Shown here: positions 17,094 through 26,115 of the stretch, one piece after another
Position numbering within the stretch: the first letter of the stretch is position 1
Layout of the letters: each line of letters starts with the position of its first letter
Notes under the pieces: generated by a model
Databases searched by the model: none
What the model was told of the DNA's origin: nothing
Seen by the model: the letters and a program-made list of their open reading frames with translations, nothing else
Made by a program: the position numbers and the translations under genes
From: Candidatus Thiodiazotropha sp. (ex Myrtea sp. 'scaly one' KF741663)
GTDB taxonomy: Bacteria; Pseudomonadota; Gammaproteobacteria; Chromatiales; Chromatiaceae
DNA: 64,000 nucleotides
Assembly: GCA_025655555.1 (NCBI GenBank)
Contig: JAHXIQ010000002.1
Location: 124,001-188,000 of the forward strand
Reading direction: 5' to 3'

Positions 17094-18485
17094 TCACTGT
17101 CCGTTATAGAGATTGACCTGTATCCGCTGATTCTGTCCGGCAACCCGGTTCCACTCACCTGCAGTCTTAGCCTCATATCGTTCGGGATAGGGGTATTGCG
17201 GATTATTGAGACCACTGTTGAAGAGCAGTATCTCCACTTCACCACCACTCCTGGCAATCTCCACATTCAGATAGTTGGCGAAGGCGACAGACTGCTCGTT
17301 GCGCCACTGATCCCGCTCCTCCAGGTCAGCCTTGAACTGACACTGACTGAGTTCGAGACCAGGGTCTGCCAACTGAAGGCTGCCGGCTGCATCCTTGGTC
17401 AGGCAGAAGTTACCGTAGCTTGCACGCAACTCTATGGAACCCTGGAAACCGGCAGTCTTGAGCTGCTCGACCAATTCGGAGAGCCATAGCGCTCGGGTAT
17501 CATTGAATGGCATTTCACCGTAGTTAAAATGCGTTCCCTGGTTCGCCGCCCATTCGATCAGCCCCAGTGGCAGATTCTGCGAACGCTCACCGCTGCTGTC
17601 TGCAACCCCCTCATAGACTGCCGTGGTTATCAGATCGATCTTTTCATCCTGTGCAATGAGTCGCTCCAGCATCACTTCGCTGAGTTCACTCTCTGATACT
17701 GCCGCTTTATCCGTTTGCATCATCGGGTTGTATTGAAATAGCGCAAACAGGAAACCCGCTGCCAAGAGAATCAACGTCGACACGGAGAGAATCGCAACTC
17801 TGCGCACCTGCTGATTGTTCTCTTCGAGGTGAGCCTCCAACTCGAAAAAATCACCATGAAAATCTGCGTACTGTTTTTCCAGCTGATCCTTCAGCCGCTC
17901 CTCGACCTGGCCCTGCTCTCTGCGCATGAATTTTTTTAGGTTCTCGTCAACCGGTACGGCTCCTTGCAGATCCCCCATCGGCAGCGTGACCGGCTCTACC
18001 GGCATTGCACCTCGCCGGCCGGCTTCTCCAATCGGATGAACATTCTCCGAATGGGGTACGCGTCTGAGACTCCTCAGTTCATCATCGGGTAAACCGCGCG
18101 CCAGTGAATCCTGCTCTGGCATCAGGTGCAACGAATGGAGGACGCCTTCAAGATCCTGTGGCTCAAGCTTTTTTGGCAAGACACCCACAGCACCCAGCGC
18201 TCTGGCCTGGCTCATGGCCAGCCCACCGGCTTTGGAGGTGTACATCATGACCGGGATCACAGCGGTATGGGGATTGGACTTGATGACCTTCAGCGCCTGA
18301 AATCCGTCCATACCGGGCATCTCATAGTCCATGAATATGGCATCCGGGGCATTGTCGTAGAGGTAGTCGATTGCTGCAGCTGCGGATTCGCGGGTATCCA
18401 CATCGATACCGTATTGCAGCAATTTATTCGACAGCACCAGTCGTGCTGTCTTCGAATCGTCGACAATAAGTGCCCGTTTCGTCAT
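17094..18485 (-). CDS. Receiver-domain protein with transmembrane anchor and unknown C-terminal domain
   Basis: About 463 residues from the ATG at 18485. Residues 1-120 are a canonical receiver: IVDDSKTAR, phospho-acceptor Asp in [12 protein letters not shown], and MMYTSKAG with the conserved Thr/Ser; the distal Lys is in LPKKLEP. A linker and a charged helical stretch (EEQVEE-like, about 195-235) lead to one transmembrane helix ([20 protein letters not shown]). About 210 residues beyond it should lie in the periplasm. That part includes [14 protein letters not shown] and a Cys-containing QCQFKAD, weakly reminiscent of OmpA-type or SPOR-like cell-envelope domains, but I cannot assign it. A receiver coupled to a periplasmic domain through a helix is unusual. 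No kinase is adjacent. Confidence 0.8.
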   Translation of the reverse strand: MTKRALIVDDSKTARLVLSNKLLQYGIDVDTRESAAAAIDYLYDNAPDAIFMDYEMPGMDGFQALKVIKSNPHTAVIPVMMYTSKAGGLAMSQARALGAVGVLPKKLEPQDLEGVLHSLHLMPEQDSLARGLPDDELRSLRRVPHSENVHPIGEAGRRGAMPVEPVTLPMGDLQGAVPVDENLKKFMRREQGQVEERLKDQLEKQYADFHGDFFELEAHLEENNQQVRRVAILSVSTLILLAAGFLFALFQYNPMMQTDKAAVSESELSEVMLERLIAQDEKIDLITTAVYEGVADSSGERSQNLPLGLIEWAANQGTHFNYGEMPFNDTRALWLSELVEQLKTAGFQGSIELRASYGNFCLTKDAAGSLQLADPGLELSQCQFKADLEERDQWRNEQSVAFANYLNVEIARSGGEVEILLFNSGLNNPQYPYPERYEAKTAGEWNRVAGQNQRIQVNLYNGQ

Positions 18486-18605
18486 ACCTTGATTTCCCAA
18501 ACTCGCCTATACCCTACGGTTTGCATGTATGCAGGGAGGGATGAATATCTGATAATTCCATTCATATCACTATATCTGACTCAATTCACGAGAGGAAACA
18601 ATCCT

Positions 18606-18947
18606 ATGCTAGCGCTGACCGAAGAAAAGTGTGAAGCCTGTCGCGCAGATGCCCCCAAAGTCAGTGATGAGGAGCTTGCTGAGTTGATACGAGCCATACC
18701 TGACTGGAATATCGAGGTACGCAACGGCGTCATGCAGCTGGAAAAGACCTTCACCTTCAAGAACTTCCCGGATGCTCTCGCATTCACCAACAAAGTTGGG
18801 GCGTTGGCTGAGAGTGAGGGACATCACCCTTCACTATTGACCGAGTGGGGTAAGACCACGGTCACTTGGTGGTCGCACAAAATCAAGGGACTGCACCGAA
18901 ATGACTTCATCATGTCGGCCAAGACAGATGGACTTTATGGAAGTTGA
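18606..18947 (+). CDS. phhB: Pterin-4a-carbinolamine dehydratase
   Basis: A 113-residue protein with the family signature: [11 protein letters not shown] (active-site His pair), [14 protein letters not shown] and PDWNIEV near the N-terminus. The enzyme dehydrates 4a-hydroxytetrahydrobiopterin, recycling pterin cofactor, or works with a molybdopterin- or hydroxylase-linked pterin. The start is the ATG at 18606, with GAGAGGAAAC upstream and [13 protein letters not shown] following. A longer open frame extends far upstream in the same frame but overlaps the opposite-strand receiver gene and is not supported. No phenylalanine hydroxylase gene is nearby, so the substrate is open. Confidence 0.93.
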   Translation: MLALTEEKCEACRADAPKVSDEELAELIRAIPDWNIEVRNGVMQLEKTFTFKNFPDALAFTNKVGALAESEGHHPSLLTEWGKTTVTWWSHKIKGLHRNDFIMSAKTDGLYGS

Positions 18948-18967
18948 GCCGCATATAAACCCATAAA

Positions 18968-18998
18968 AAACGCCGCGCCAGATAACTGGGCGGCGTTT
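18968..18998. terminator. Bidirectional terminator between phhB and the YkgJ-like gene
   Basis: Stem AAACGCCGC (18968-18976) and GCGGCGTTT (18990-18998), flanked by A-tract and T-tract, placed between convergent genes. Confidence 0.85.
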
Positions 18999-19023
18999 CA
19001 GATAGGATATCGCTGATCTCAGA

Positions 19024-19914
19024 TCAGGACAGGGCGTCCTTCATCTCCTGTTCCTTCTTCTGTTTGTGGATCTCTATCTCTGCTTGTCGACGCAGCTCGA
19101 GTACCTCTTTACGCTCTTCGATGCGTTTGTCGATGGCATTCTCTTTGACCGGAATCGTCACATCGCCAAACAGTACCTGCTTGAGTAGCCGGGTGCCGAA
19201 TTGCATCAGCGCCAGGTCTTCTTTCTCGACCGTCTCATAAAATTTGTCGTCCATCTCGTAGGATGCCTTAAACGAGTCGTTTAAAACAAAGCGACGCAAG
19301 CGATCCACATCGTAGGAGCACATGAAGAAGAACTGAAGACTGGTGTCTGAGGGTCGACCGATTGAGGGCCCGGCCGATTTCTTTTTCAGCATCAGCTGCA
19401 GCCAATCCCGATTGATCTGGTCGTAGATCTCGACCTCCTGTTCCCGGCGGTAGTCATCAACAGAGATCTCGCGGTCCTCTTTGTGGCCTTTGCAGTGATC
19501 CTCTTTGATCAGAAAATAACGGGCTTCATCTTCAGTTGAGCCCGCCTCTTTCATCGCCATATGTCCGACAGGATAGTAGCGGCAGGCGGTTGGCCGATCT
19601 TTATAAACACTGCAACCCTCTTCAGTTACAAAGAGGCAGGCGCCATCGTTGTCGGTGCGCAACTTTATGCCTGGAATCCCATCCTTATCCATCTCGAATG
19701 GCACCGTATGATTCTTTAAAAACTCCGTCCCGGTGACACCCAGATGATCCTTCAGACGAAGAATATCGTAAGGCGTCAGTTGGATATCCGCATGCTTGCA
19801 GCAAGCATTGAAGCAGGAGATACCCTTGTGACAGTTGAATTTCAATTGACTGCCCGGTTCCATCACCGTGGGCACAAAATTGCTCTTGTTAGGAATGTCG
19901 AATTTTTCACTCAT
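19024..19914 (-). CDS. YkgJ-family cysteine-cluster protein
   Basis: A 296-residue protein with the cysteine pattern of the YkgJ/UPF0153 family: CHKGISCFNACC (about residues 27-38), then EEGCSVYKDRPTACRYYPVG (about 115-134). This family is thought to bind a metal, perhaps iron or zinc, through these cysteines; no enzymatic activity is established. The C-terminal tail is a charged helix rich in Glu and Lys (ERKEVLELRRQAEIEIHKQK). The start chosen is the ATG at 19914 with GGAGG 6 nt upstream. It lies directly downstream of aprBA on the same strand but after a strong terminator, so it is a separate unit. Confidence 0.85.
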   Translation of the reverse strand: MSEKFDIPNKSNFVPTVMEPGSQLKFNCHKGISCFNACCKHADIQLTPYDILRLKDHLGVTGTEFLKNHTVPFEMDKDGIPGIKLRTDNDGACLFVTEEGCSVYKDRPTACRYYPVGHMAMKEAGSTEDEARYFLIKEDHCKGHKEDREISVDDYRREQEVEIYDQINRDWLQLMLKKKSAGPSIGRPSDTSLQFFFMCSYDVDRLRRFVLNDSFKASYEMDDKFYETVEKEDLALMQFGTRLLKQVLFGDVTIPVKENAIDKRIEERKEVLELRRQAEIEIHKQKKEQEMKDALS

Positions 19915-20065
19915 CGTTTGCCTCCGATATCGAAATCGGCTGGTTTGCGTATCAATTCTCAAAGGAACGTAACCGGTAATTATACATTCAAGGCCCTATG
20001 TCAGGCCGCTTCAATACCAATCACGTTCCTGTGGAAACTGGGTAATTTCCTCAGCGTAAAGACGG

Positions 20066-20098
20066 AAAAAGTCCGGGCGCCTTTCGGCACCCGGACTT
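20066..20098 (-). terminator. Intrinsic terminator of aprBA
   Basis: On the minus strand AAGTCCGGGTGCC, GAAA loop, GGCGCCCGGACTT followed by a T-tract; one wobble or mismatch in a 13-bp stem. It starts 25 bp after the aprA stop. Confidence 0.93.
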
Positions 20099-20123
20099 CC
20101 CCTAGTCACTAACTGTCAAAAAA

Positions 20124-22109
20124 TTACTTGAACAGCTTGGACTTATCGACCAAATCGACGTGGGCGCGCTTGAAGCAGGTCCAGGTCTTGCTCTCTTTGT
20201 CGTAGATGGAGTTCACGAAGCAGTGCCAGTTCTCCTCGTCCACGAAGTTCTTATCCATGCGGTAGTAGAAACCAGGATAACGAGACTCTTGACGGAACTG
20301 GATGTGCTTCATGTGAGCTTCAGCAGTCAGGATGCGGTGGTAGTTTTCCCACGCACGCAGCAGCTCGTGAAGGTCTTTGGCACGCATTTTCAGCGAGTCT
20401 TCCTTCAGGGCAGCCAGCTTCTGCTCAGCCTGCTCCAGCATGTGCTCATTGGTGGTGTAGTAGGTAGCAACACCGGCAACGTACTCATCCATGATTTTCT
20501 GCAGACGGAACTGCAGCATACGCGGTGTGATGTAGTTAGGATTCACATCAATCGCGGTGGAGTAGTCCTTGTGCTCCAGGTAGTTGCGGACCGGACGGTA
20601 GATCTCTTCGATCAGCTCGTCAGAGGTGGTGTCCAGCTCAGGTTTGTAGTCCTTGTTATCCATGACGAATTTGACCATGGACTTGGCACACATACGGCCT
20701 TCAGCGTGAGAGCCGGAGGAGAATTTGTGGCCGGAAGCGCCTACGCCGTCAGCGGCGGTGAACAAACCCTGAATGGTGGTCATACCACGGTAGCCCCAGT
20801 TCCAACCAGCAGGCAGATGCTCGGGTACACCGGCTTCTGTCTCTTCAGTCGGCGCGCCGACATCGTCAGGACCGGATACCCAGATGCCGCAGCAACCGGA
20901 GTGAGAGCCCAGCAGGTAGGGTTCGGTAGGCATCAGCTCAGAGTTTTTCTTCTCAGGCTCGATGTTCTCACCCGCCCAGATACCGCACTGGCCGATACAC
21001 ATGTCGAGGAAATCTTCCCAGGCTTCTGCTTCCAGATGCTTAACCTCACGAGGAGACAGGGTCTCACGCAGGTTTGCGAGGGCAGTCACGGTGTCCATCC
21101 AGATAGGACCGCGGCCTTCACGCATCTCTTTCAGCATCAGATGGTTACGCAGACAAGAAGCGGGAACGGCGGCCTGACCATATGGAGGATAGTCGTCCAG
21201 CATCTCTTTGTTGCGGTCCATGTAGACTTCACCGAAGGCGTTGGTAGCCTTGGATTTAAAGAGCAGGAACCATGCGCCAACAGGACCGTAACCGTCTTTG
21301 AAGCGGGTCGGTACGAAGCGGTTTTCCATCAGGGTCAACTCTGCACCGGCTTCAGCAGCCATGGCGTAGGTAGAACCGGCATTCCAGACGGGGTACCAGG
21401 CACGGCCCTGACCCTCACCCACGGAACGGGGACGGAAGATGTTTACACAACCACCGGCAACCAGCAGGCAAGCCTTGAACTTGTAAACAAACAGCTTGTG
21501 CTCACGAACAGAGAAACCGACAGCACCGGCAACGCGGTTCTTGTCGTTCTTGTCGTTAACCAGCTTAACGATGAAGATACGCTCCTGGATGTTATCCATA
21601 CCCAGCGCTTTCTTGGCAGCCTCAGCGACGATCCACTTGTAGGACTCACCGTTGATCATGATCTGCCACTTACCGGAACGTACGGGTTTGCCGCCGTCAG
21701 CCAGAGGCGTCATGCCTTTAGAACCGTCGTGACGCTCACCGTTCTCGTCGGTCTTCCAGATTGGCAGACCCCACTCTTCGAACAGATGCACAGACTCATC
21801 CACGTGACGGCCCAGGTCATAAGCCAGATCGTCGCGGGTGATACCCATCAGGTCGTTGGAGACCATGCGGGCGTAGTCAGCAGGATCCTGCTCGGAACCG
21901 ATATAAGTGTTAATGGCGGACAGACCCTGTGCCACGGCGCCGGAGCGGTCCATAGCGGCCTTGTCGACCAGTTTCACGTTGATGTTGCCACCTGCAGCTT
22001 CCACCCAGGGACCAATCTCGTATGCAGCACCACAGGCGCCCATACCGCCACCGATGATGAGGATGTCTACCTCTTCTTCGACGACTTCGGGATTTCCAAA
22101 TTCAGCCAT
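20124..22109 (-). CDS. aprA: Adenylylsulfate reductase alpha subunit
   Basis: A 661-residue flavoprotein. FAD-binding motif IIGGGMGACGAAYE (about residues 18-31), RSGAVAQGLSAINTY (about 57-71), and active-site regions VPTRFKDGYGPVGAWF and SGCCGIWVSGP. AprA carries FAD, where AMP and sulfite combine to APS in the oxidative direction. Length and motifs match AprA of sulfur oxidisers. The start is the ATG at 22109 because GAGG lies 8 nt upstream; the frame continues two codons to a TTG. It is second in the aprB-aprA operon, 51 nt after aprB. The Qmo/HdrCB genes in the same window are its probable electron partner; no aprM membrane anchor gene is seen. Confidence 0.96.
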   Translation of the reverse strand: MAEFGNPEVVEEEVDILIIGGGMGACGAAYEIGPWVEAAGGNINVKLVDKAAMDRSGAVAQGLSAINTYIGSEQDPADYARMVSNDLMGITRDDLAYDLGRHVDESVHLFEEWGLPIWKTDENGERHDGSKGMTPLADGGKPVRSGKWQIMINGESYKWIVAEAAKKALGMDNIQERIFIVKLVNDKNDKNRVAGAVGFSVREHKLFVYKFKACLLVAGGCVNIFRPRSVGEGQGRAWYPVWNAGSTYAMAAEAGAELTLMENRFVPTRFKDGYGPVGAWFLLFKSKATNAFGEVYMDRNKEMLDDYPPYGQAAVPASCLRNHLMLKEMREGRGPIWMDTVTALANLRETLSPREVKHLEAEAWEDFLDMCIGQCGIWAGENIEPEKKNSELMPTEPYLLGSHSGCCGIWVSGPDDVGAPTEETEAGVPEHLPAGWNWGYRGMTTIQGLFTAADGVGASGHKFSSGSHAEGRMCAKSMVKFVMDNKDYKPELDTTSDELIEEIYRPVRNYLEHKDYSTAIDVNPNYITPRMLQFRLQKIMDEYVAGVATYYTTNEHMLEQAEQKLAALKEDSLKMRAKDLHELLRAWENYHRILTAEAHMKHIQFRQESRYPGFYYRMDKNFVDEENWHCFVNSIYDKESKTWTCFKRAHVDLVDKSKLFK

Positions 22110-22160
22110 GTTCAAATACCTCGATATCTATCTTTATATATGTTCAGCTTCGAGAACCGC

Positions 22161-22628
22161 TTACTTGCGGATCAGCTCGCTGGGATCGCCGGCACGGTAA
22201 CCGTTGCACTGCACGAAGAAGCCGCTGTCGTTGATCTTGGAGATCTCAGCTGCAGGCTTGTTGCCATAAGGATCGATAGAACCTTCTGGTGTGGTGCGGA
22301 TCGGGAATTTGAAACGTTTCATGGTGCCGTTGCGGAACTTGATGGTCCACATGATGGAATCAGTACCGCGCAGAGGCTGTACGGAAGCACCCAGGGGCAC
22401 GATGTCGGCGTAAGGACGCGCTTCGATAGCCTGCTGAGGGCAGATCTTGATGCAGGAGTAACACTCCCAGCACTGCTCAGGCTCCTGGTTGAATGACTTC
22501 ATGGCATGTCCGGTCTCAGAGCCGTCTTTATCCAGTTTCATCAGGTCATGAGGACAGATGTACATGCAAGCTGTCCTGTCCTGGCCTTTACAGCCATCGC
22601 ACTTCTCAGTACGCACAAATGTTGGCAT
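22161..22628 (-). CDS. aprB: Adenylylsulfate reductase beta subunit
   Basis: A 155-residue ferredoxin-like protein. Two 4Fe-4S sites are encoded by CDGCKGQDRTACMYICPHDL (about residues 10-29) and CWECYSCIKICPQQAI (about 54-69). The C-terminal tail, which wraps around AprA in known structures, is present (IRTTPEGSIDPYG). It transfers electrons between the AprA FAD and the external acceptor. RBS GGAGAAA precedes the ATG by about 6-7 nt. It is the first gene of the operon; the 516-bp region upstream must hold the promoter. Confidence 0.96.
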   Translation of the reverse strand: MPTFVRTEKCDGCKGQDRTACMYICPHDLMKLDKDGSETGHAMKSFNQEPEQCWECYSCIKICPQQAIEARPYADIVPLGASVQPLRGTDSIMWTIKFRNGTMKRFKFPIRTTPEGSIDPYGNKPAAEISKINDSGFFVQCNGYRAGDPSELIRK

Positions 22629-23144
22629 GGTGTATTTCTCCTAGGTTTCACTGCAGTGATTCAGCCGCCGCGATTCGCCGCGACCTTGAAGCACGTCCGG
22701 GCACTCGCCCAGTTGTATTTCATTTTTTCTATCCTGACGCCGGCCTGTATAACTCACAGCGTTTAGCGTCAAGTCATTCCAGTACGCGCACGCACGCCTG
22801 GAGTCAGGGCGACAAACATTAATGGGTTGCGCAACCTTTAGCCAAACAATTTTTTAATGAGGGCACATAAAATCCGCTTATTGACTTAGCCTGTTGAAAT
22901 ACCAAGTAATTTAGTCGGATTACTAACACCCTATTTATACGAAGAAAATTACCAATTTAGTTGACATGGTCTTTCCAAAATCCTGAGGCTTCACGACTAC
23001 TTGAGCCACAAATCTATCCCAAGGGAGATAGACCAAACGCCTCGCCATCCCCCGCAGAGCCCTAAAATCAGACAAAAAGTCCGGCTTTTGGCGCTTGCAC
23101 ACCGATCCCCATCAGTTAAAGTGGCGGCTTTTCGAGTACCGTAC
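22629..23144. other. Divergent regulatory region between aprB and the Trx/HEAT gene
   Basis: No gene is supported. The part near 22830-22980 is AT-rich and likely holds the apr promoter on the minus strand and another on the plus strand. A perfect TTGACA lies at about 22958 on the plus strand, but no good -10 follows at normal spacing. Confidence 0.5.
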
Positions 23145-23795
23145 ATGAGACAGAGACAAGCCCCTGACGCCCTACTCCTGCTGGCAACCGGTTGTGCCCA
23201 CTGCCCTGCCGTACTGGAGGGCTTGAGCCAGCTATTGAAGCAAGGCAGCATAGGCCGCCTCGAAGTGATCAACATCGTGGAGCATCCGGAGGCTGCACAG
23301 GCAATTGGCACCCGCAGCGTTCCCTGGACCCGCATCGGGTCATTCGAGCTGGCGGGTTCCCTATCGCCCGCTGAACTCGCCCGCTGGGTTGAGCTGGCTA
23401 CAAGCGACCAAGGGTTCACCGCTTACTACAACCACCTGTTGGAGACCCAACGACCTCATCAGGTAACCTCGTCGTTAGAAAAGAGACCAGAAACCCTGCC
23501 ACAGCTCATCACGCTGTTGGCATCCAGTGATACGCCGATGACAGCACGGATCGGCATCGGCGTGGTACTGGAGGAGCTGGAAGGCAGTCCGCTGATAAAA
23601 CAAGCACTGCCGGATTTTACCGACCTGGCCCATTCAGAACACCCCAACATCCGTGCCGATGCCGCCCATTTCCTGGGATTGACACACCTGCCGGCGGCCT
23701 CTGCCATACTGCAGGAACTGTCGAAAGACGCAAATCCCGATGTCCGTGAAATTGCAGCCGACTCACTAAAGATGCTACACAACGAGGAGAAGTGA
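23145..23795 (+). CDS. Thioredoxin-fold protein with C-terminal HEAT repeats
   Basis: A 216-residue protein. The N-terminal 85 residues look like a thioredoxin/glutaredoxin fold with an active-site CxxC in ATGCAHCPAV (about residue 18) and a following VPWTRIG that would supply the cis-Pro. Residues 120-215 contain helical HEAT-type repeats (HPNIRADAAHFLG, NPDVREIAADSLKML). No signal peptide is seen. The start is uncertain: the ATG at 23145 is preferred because homologous sequence appears to begin there, but the frame is open to 23001 and a GTG at 23121 is possible. It is divergent from aprBA and first of a tight run of five genes. A redox role linked to sulfur metabolism is inference. Confidence 0.75.
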   Translation: MRQRQAPDALLLLATGCAHCPAVLEGLSQLLKQGSIGRLEVINIVEHPEAAQAIGTRSVPWTRIGSFELAGSLSPAELARWVELATSDQGFTAYYNHLLETQRPHQVTSSLEKRPETLPQLITLLASSDTPMTARIGIGVVLEELEGSPLIKQALPDFTDLAHSEHPNIRADAAHFLGLTHLPAASAILQELSKDANPDVREIAADSLKMLHNEEK

Positions 23796-24346
23796 TGGAT
23801 AGAGAGGCCCAGATACTTGCTGTACACGCAGTCTTTATCAATCAAGTCGTCACCATCGGCCCACAGGCCGATCGGCAGGATGAATTCGAGAATCTGCTGA
23901 AGCTCGCATCCGATAGCGGCTGGAGCAGCCTGGTGGCTGCCATTCGTCAGATCATCCACAAAGGACGCCGGGATCTTGAAGTGCTGAACAGCCTGGATGA
24001 GGAGGACCGCGTCATCGCAGAGTCGATCCTGCGGGGCCTGCAGGACCCCTCCACCCTGCCCGACCCCAATGCCAAGCCCGATCCTGCGATGGCTGCTCCG
24101 GGACTGGCCTCCATGATCCATGCAGCGGGAAGCGGCAACGCACAGGCCCTGCAGATTATCGCCGACATGGCAGATCAGATGAGCAAGGTCGGCGGACCAA
24201 TGGGCAAACTGGCTGCTGTCATCCGCCCCATGATCAATGGTGAACGGGATCCGGACAGGCTCTGTAAACAGATGGACAGCAATACCGAAGCGATGGTGAT
24301 GGGCATACTCGAAGAGTTGAAACAGCTCGAAACGGATAATCGCTGA
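23795..24346 (+). CDS. Hypothetical helical protein coupled to the Trx/HEAT gene
   Basis: A 183-residue protein that I do not recognise. It is predicted to be mostly helical, with a middle linker rich in Pro and Asp (LPDPNAKPDPAMAAPG) joining two helical halves. There is a single cysteine (RLCKQM) and no membrane segment or signal peptide. The start is the ATG at 23795, which overlaps the preceding stop by one base and has GAGGAGAAG upstream, so the two are translationally coupled. The stop overlaps the ATG of the DUF423 gene by one base. The coupling suggests it works with the Trx/HEAT protein. Confidence 0.7.
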   Translation: MDREAQILAVHAVFINQVVTIGPQADRQDEFENLLKLASDSGWSSLVAAIRQIIHKGRRDLEVLNSLDEEDRVIAESILRGLQDPSTLPDPNAKPDPAMAAPGLASMIHAAGSGNAQALQIIADMADQMSKVGGPMGKLAAVIRPMINGERDPDRLCKQMDSNTEAMVMGILEELKQLETDNR

Positions 24347-24732
24347 TGGGCAGAACCTTCCTCTTCATCGCCGCTATCAGCGGCCTGCTGGTGGTGGCGC
24401 TTGGCGCCTTTGGCGCTCACGCCCTTGAAACACGCGTACCAGCCAGCCATCTCATCTGGTGGCAAAAGGCGGTCGACTACCAAGGGCTGCACACGCTTGC
24501 CCTGCTGGGCAGTGGCCTGCTTGCCCTGCATCATTCCAGCCGGCCACTGCTATTCGCCGGCTGGCTGTTTCTGATCGGCATTCTGCTCTTCTCGGGCAGC
24601 CTCTACCTCCTCACGCTGACCGGTCAGCGTGGACTTGGCATGGTCACACCCTTCGGTGGGATGGCATTCCTCGCTGGTTGGTTTGCCCTGGCATTGGCCG
24701 CTTGGCGCTTACCCCACAGAGGCGACACATAA
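24346..24732 (+). CDS. DUF423-family inner-membrane protein
   Basis: A 128-residue protein with four hydrophobic segments. It begins with AAISGLLVVALGAFGAHAL, the signature of the DUF423/YgdD family, and includes KAVDYQGLHTLAL and TPFGGMAFLAGWFALA. The function of the family is unknown. It overlaps the previous stop by one base and ends 7 nt before the methyltransferase gene; in E. coli ygdD is likewise next to the 23S rRNA methyltransferase gene rlmM, so the pairing with RNA methylation may be meaningful. Confidence 0.9.
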   Translation: MGRTFLFIAAISGLLVVALGAFGAHALETRVPASHLIWWQKAVDYQGLHTLALLGSGLLALHHSSRPLLFAGWLFLIGILLFSGSLYLLTLTGQRGLGMVTPFGGMAFLAGWFALALAAWRLPHRGDT

Positions 24733-24739
24733 GTCTCAG

Positions 24740-25675
24740 ATGGAACTGACCGCTTTTACCAACCGACTGCGCAAAAACCAGCGCCACTGGAGCAAGTGGG
24801 CACGGCGCCGCGGTGTCTCCTGTTATCGTCTCTATGACAGGGACATTCCAGAGTTTCCCCTTGCGGTAGATTGGTACGCCGGACAAGCGCACGCTCAAAT
24901 CTTTGCCCGCAAGGGTCTCGAACCCCTCGATGAGCAGGCAGAGCAACAGATCGGTGATGCCATCTGCCAGGTACTGGAGATTTCAACCGAAGCTCTGGCG
25001 TTCAAGACCCGCCAAAGACAGCGGGGGCTGGCCCAATATGAGAAGACCGGCGAAACCAGTCGCCCAATGACAGTCGACGAGAACGGACTACAGTTCGAAG
25101 TTGACCTCCACAGTTATCTCGATACCGGTCTGTTCCTGGATCATCGCAACACCCGCACCATGGTGCGCGAACGGGCCGTGGGAAAGCGTATGCTCAACCT
25201 GTTTGCTTACACGGGCAGCTTCTCAGTCTATGCCGCTGCTGGCGGCGCAATCGCAACCACCAGTGTCGACCTCTCAAATACTTACCAAGCCTGGACCGGC
25301 CGCAATCTGGCACTCAACGGTTTCAGCGGGCCAGACCATGAACTGGTGAGAGAAGATGTTTTCGCCTATCTGGAAAGGGCTGTCCGGGAAAGACGGCTGT
25401 TCGGACTCATCGTGCTTGATCCACCCAGCTTCTCCAATTCCAAGAAGATGCTAGAAACCCTCGATGTGCAACGGGACCACGTTCGACTGATTGAGGCCTG
25501 TAAAAAACTACTGACGCCCACGGGAGAACTGATCTTTTCCACCAATCGACGCCGATTCAAACTCGATCCGAAGCTGGCCGAACCGCCCGGTTGCCAGGAG
25601 ATCACCCAGCAGACAGTACCCGACGATTTCAAACGCCACCCTGCACACAAATGCTGGACTTTTCGTCGCTCTTAA
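24740..25675 (+). CDS. RlmK-like class I SAM rRNA methyltransferase
   Basis: A 311-residue protein. The N-terminal RNA-binding segment contains KNQRHWSKWARRRGVSCYRL and DRDIPEFPLAVDWY. The Rossmann SAM site is LNLFAYTGSFSVYAA (about residue 155), with VDLSNTY for the ribose. The catalytic motif is LDPPSFSNSKKM (about 230-241). This is the pattern of the C-terminal half of RlmKL, which makes m7G2069 in 23S rRNA, here as a stand-alone protein. The start is the ATG at 24740; the frame is open into the DUF423 gene but that part is out of register with it. The 3' end overlaps the YqaA-like gene by 25 bp. Confidence 0.88.
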   Translation: MELTAFTNRLRKNQRHWSKWARRRGVSCYRLYDRDIPEFPLAVDWYAGQAHAQIFARKGLEPLDEQAEQQIGDAICQVLEISTEALAFKTRQRQRGLAQYEKTGETSRPMTVDENGLQFEVDLHSYLDTGLFLDHRNTRTMVRERAVGKRMLNLFAYTGSFSVYAAAGGAIATTSVDLSNTYQAWTGRNLALNGFSGPDHELVREDVFAYLERAVRERRLFGLIVLDPPSFSNSKKMLETLDVQRDHVRLIEACKKLLTPTGELIFSTNRRRFKLDPKLAEPPGCQEITQQTVPDDFKRHPAHKCWTFRRS

Positions 25676-26112
25676 ATCTTTCCGGTGGACCCTTAGGGCT
25701 CTTCATCGGCAGCTTCCTCGCATCCACCCTGCTGCCGGGTGGCTCAGAGGCTATGTTGTTATGGGAACTGCAACAGACACCCGAACAGGCTGGACTGCTC
25801 TGGCTGGTGGCCACCCTCGGCAACACCTTGGGCGGACTCAGCAGCTGGCTGCTGGGCTGGTGGCTGGCCCGGCGGTTTCCCGGTCGTGGCCTGAGCAACG
25901 AGCGCCAACGTCGGGCGCTCCAGCGTGTGGGTCGCTATGGCAGTCCAGCGCTACTCTTCTCATGGCTGCCGTTGATTGGGGACCCACTCTGTCTGGCGGC
26001 TGGCTGGAGTGGCGTCAGACTCTTTCCCGCAACACTGTTTATAGGCATTGGCAAGGCAATCCGCTATGCCGTGCTCATTGGGGTTTCGGAGGTATTCATT
26101 AGCGGCTGGTAA
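25651..26112 (+). CDS. YqaA-type SNARE-associated/VTT membrane protein
   Basis: A 153-residue membrane protein with several hydrophobic segments. GGPLGLFIGSFLASTLLPGGSEAMLL and LGNTLGGLSSWLLGWW identify the YqaA branch of the DedA/VTT superfamily, which is related to lipid scramblases and transporters. The start ATG at 25651 overlaps the preceding gene by 25 bp, a sign of translational coupling. The distal RYGSPALLFSWLPLIGDPLCLAAGW is also typical of the family. The substrate is unknown. Confidence 0.88.
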   Translation: MLDFSSLLNLSGGPLGLFIGSFLASTLLPGGSEAMLLWELQQTPEQAGLLWLVATLGNTLGGLSSWLLGWWLARRFPGRGLSNERQRRALQRVGRYGSPALLFSWLPLIGDPLCLAAGWSGVRLFPATLFIGIGKAIRYAVLIGVSEVFISGW

Positions 26113-26115
26113 GCC

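Noticed and set aside
16912-17109. 65-codon open frame between mscS and the receiver gene
   Set aside because: There is no ribosome-binding site and no family resemblance, and it overlaps the end of the receiver gene.
18126-18605. N-terminal extension of phhB
   Set aside because: It overlaps the receiver gene on the other strand and has no family match; the ATG at 18606 has a good ribosome-binding site and fits the family length.
20160-22496. 778-codon open frame opposite aprBA
   Set aside because: It runs antisense through both aprA and aprB, whose products are clearly recognised. Long antisense frames are expected in GC-rich conserved genes.
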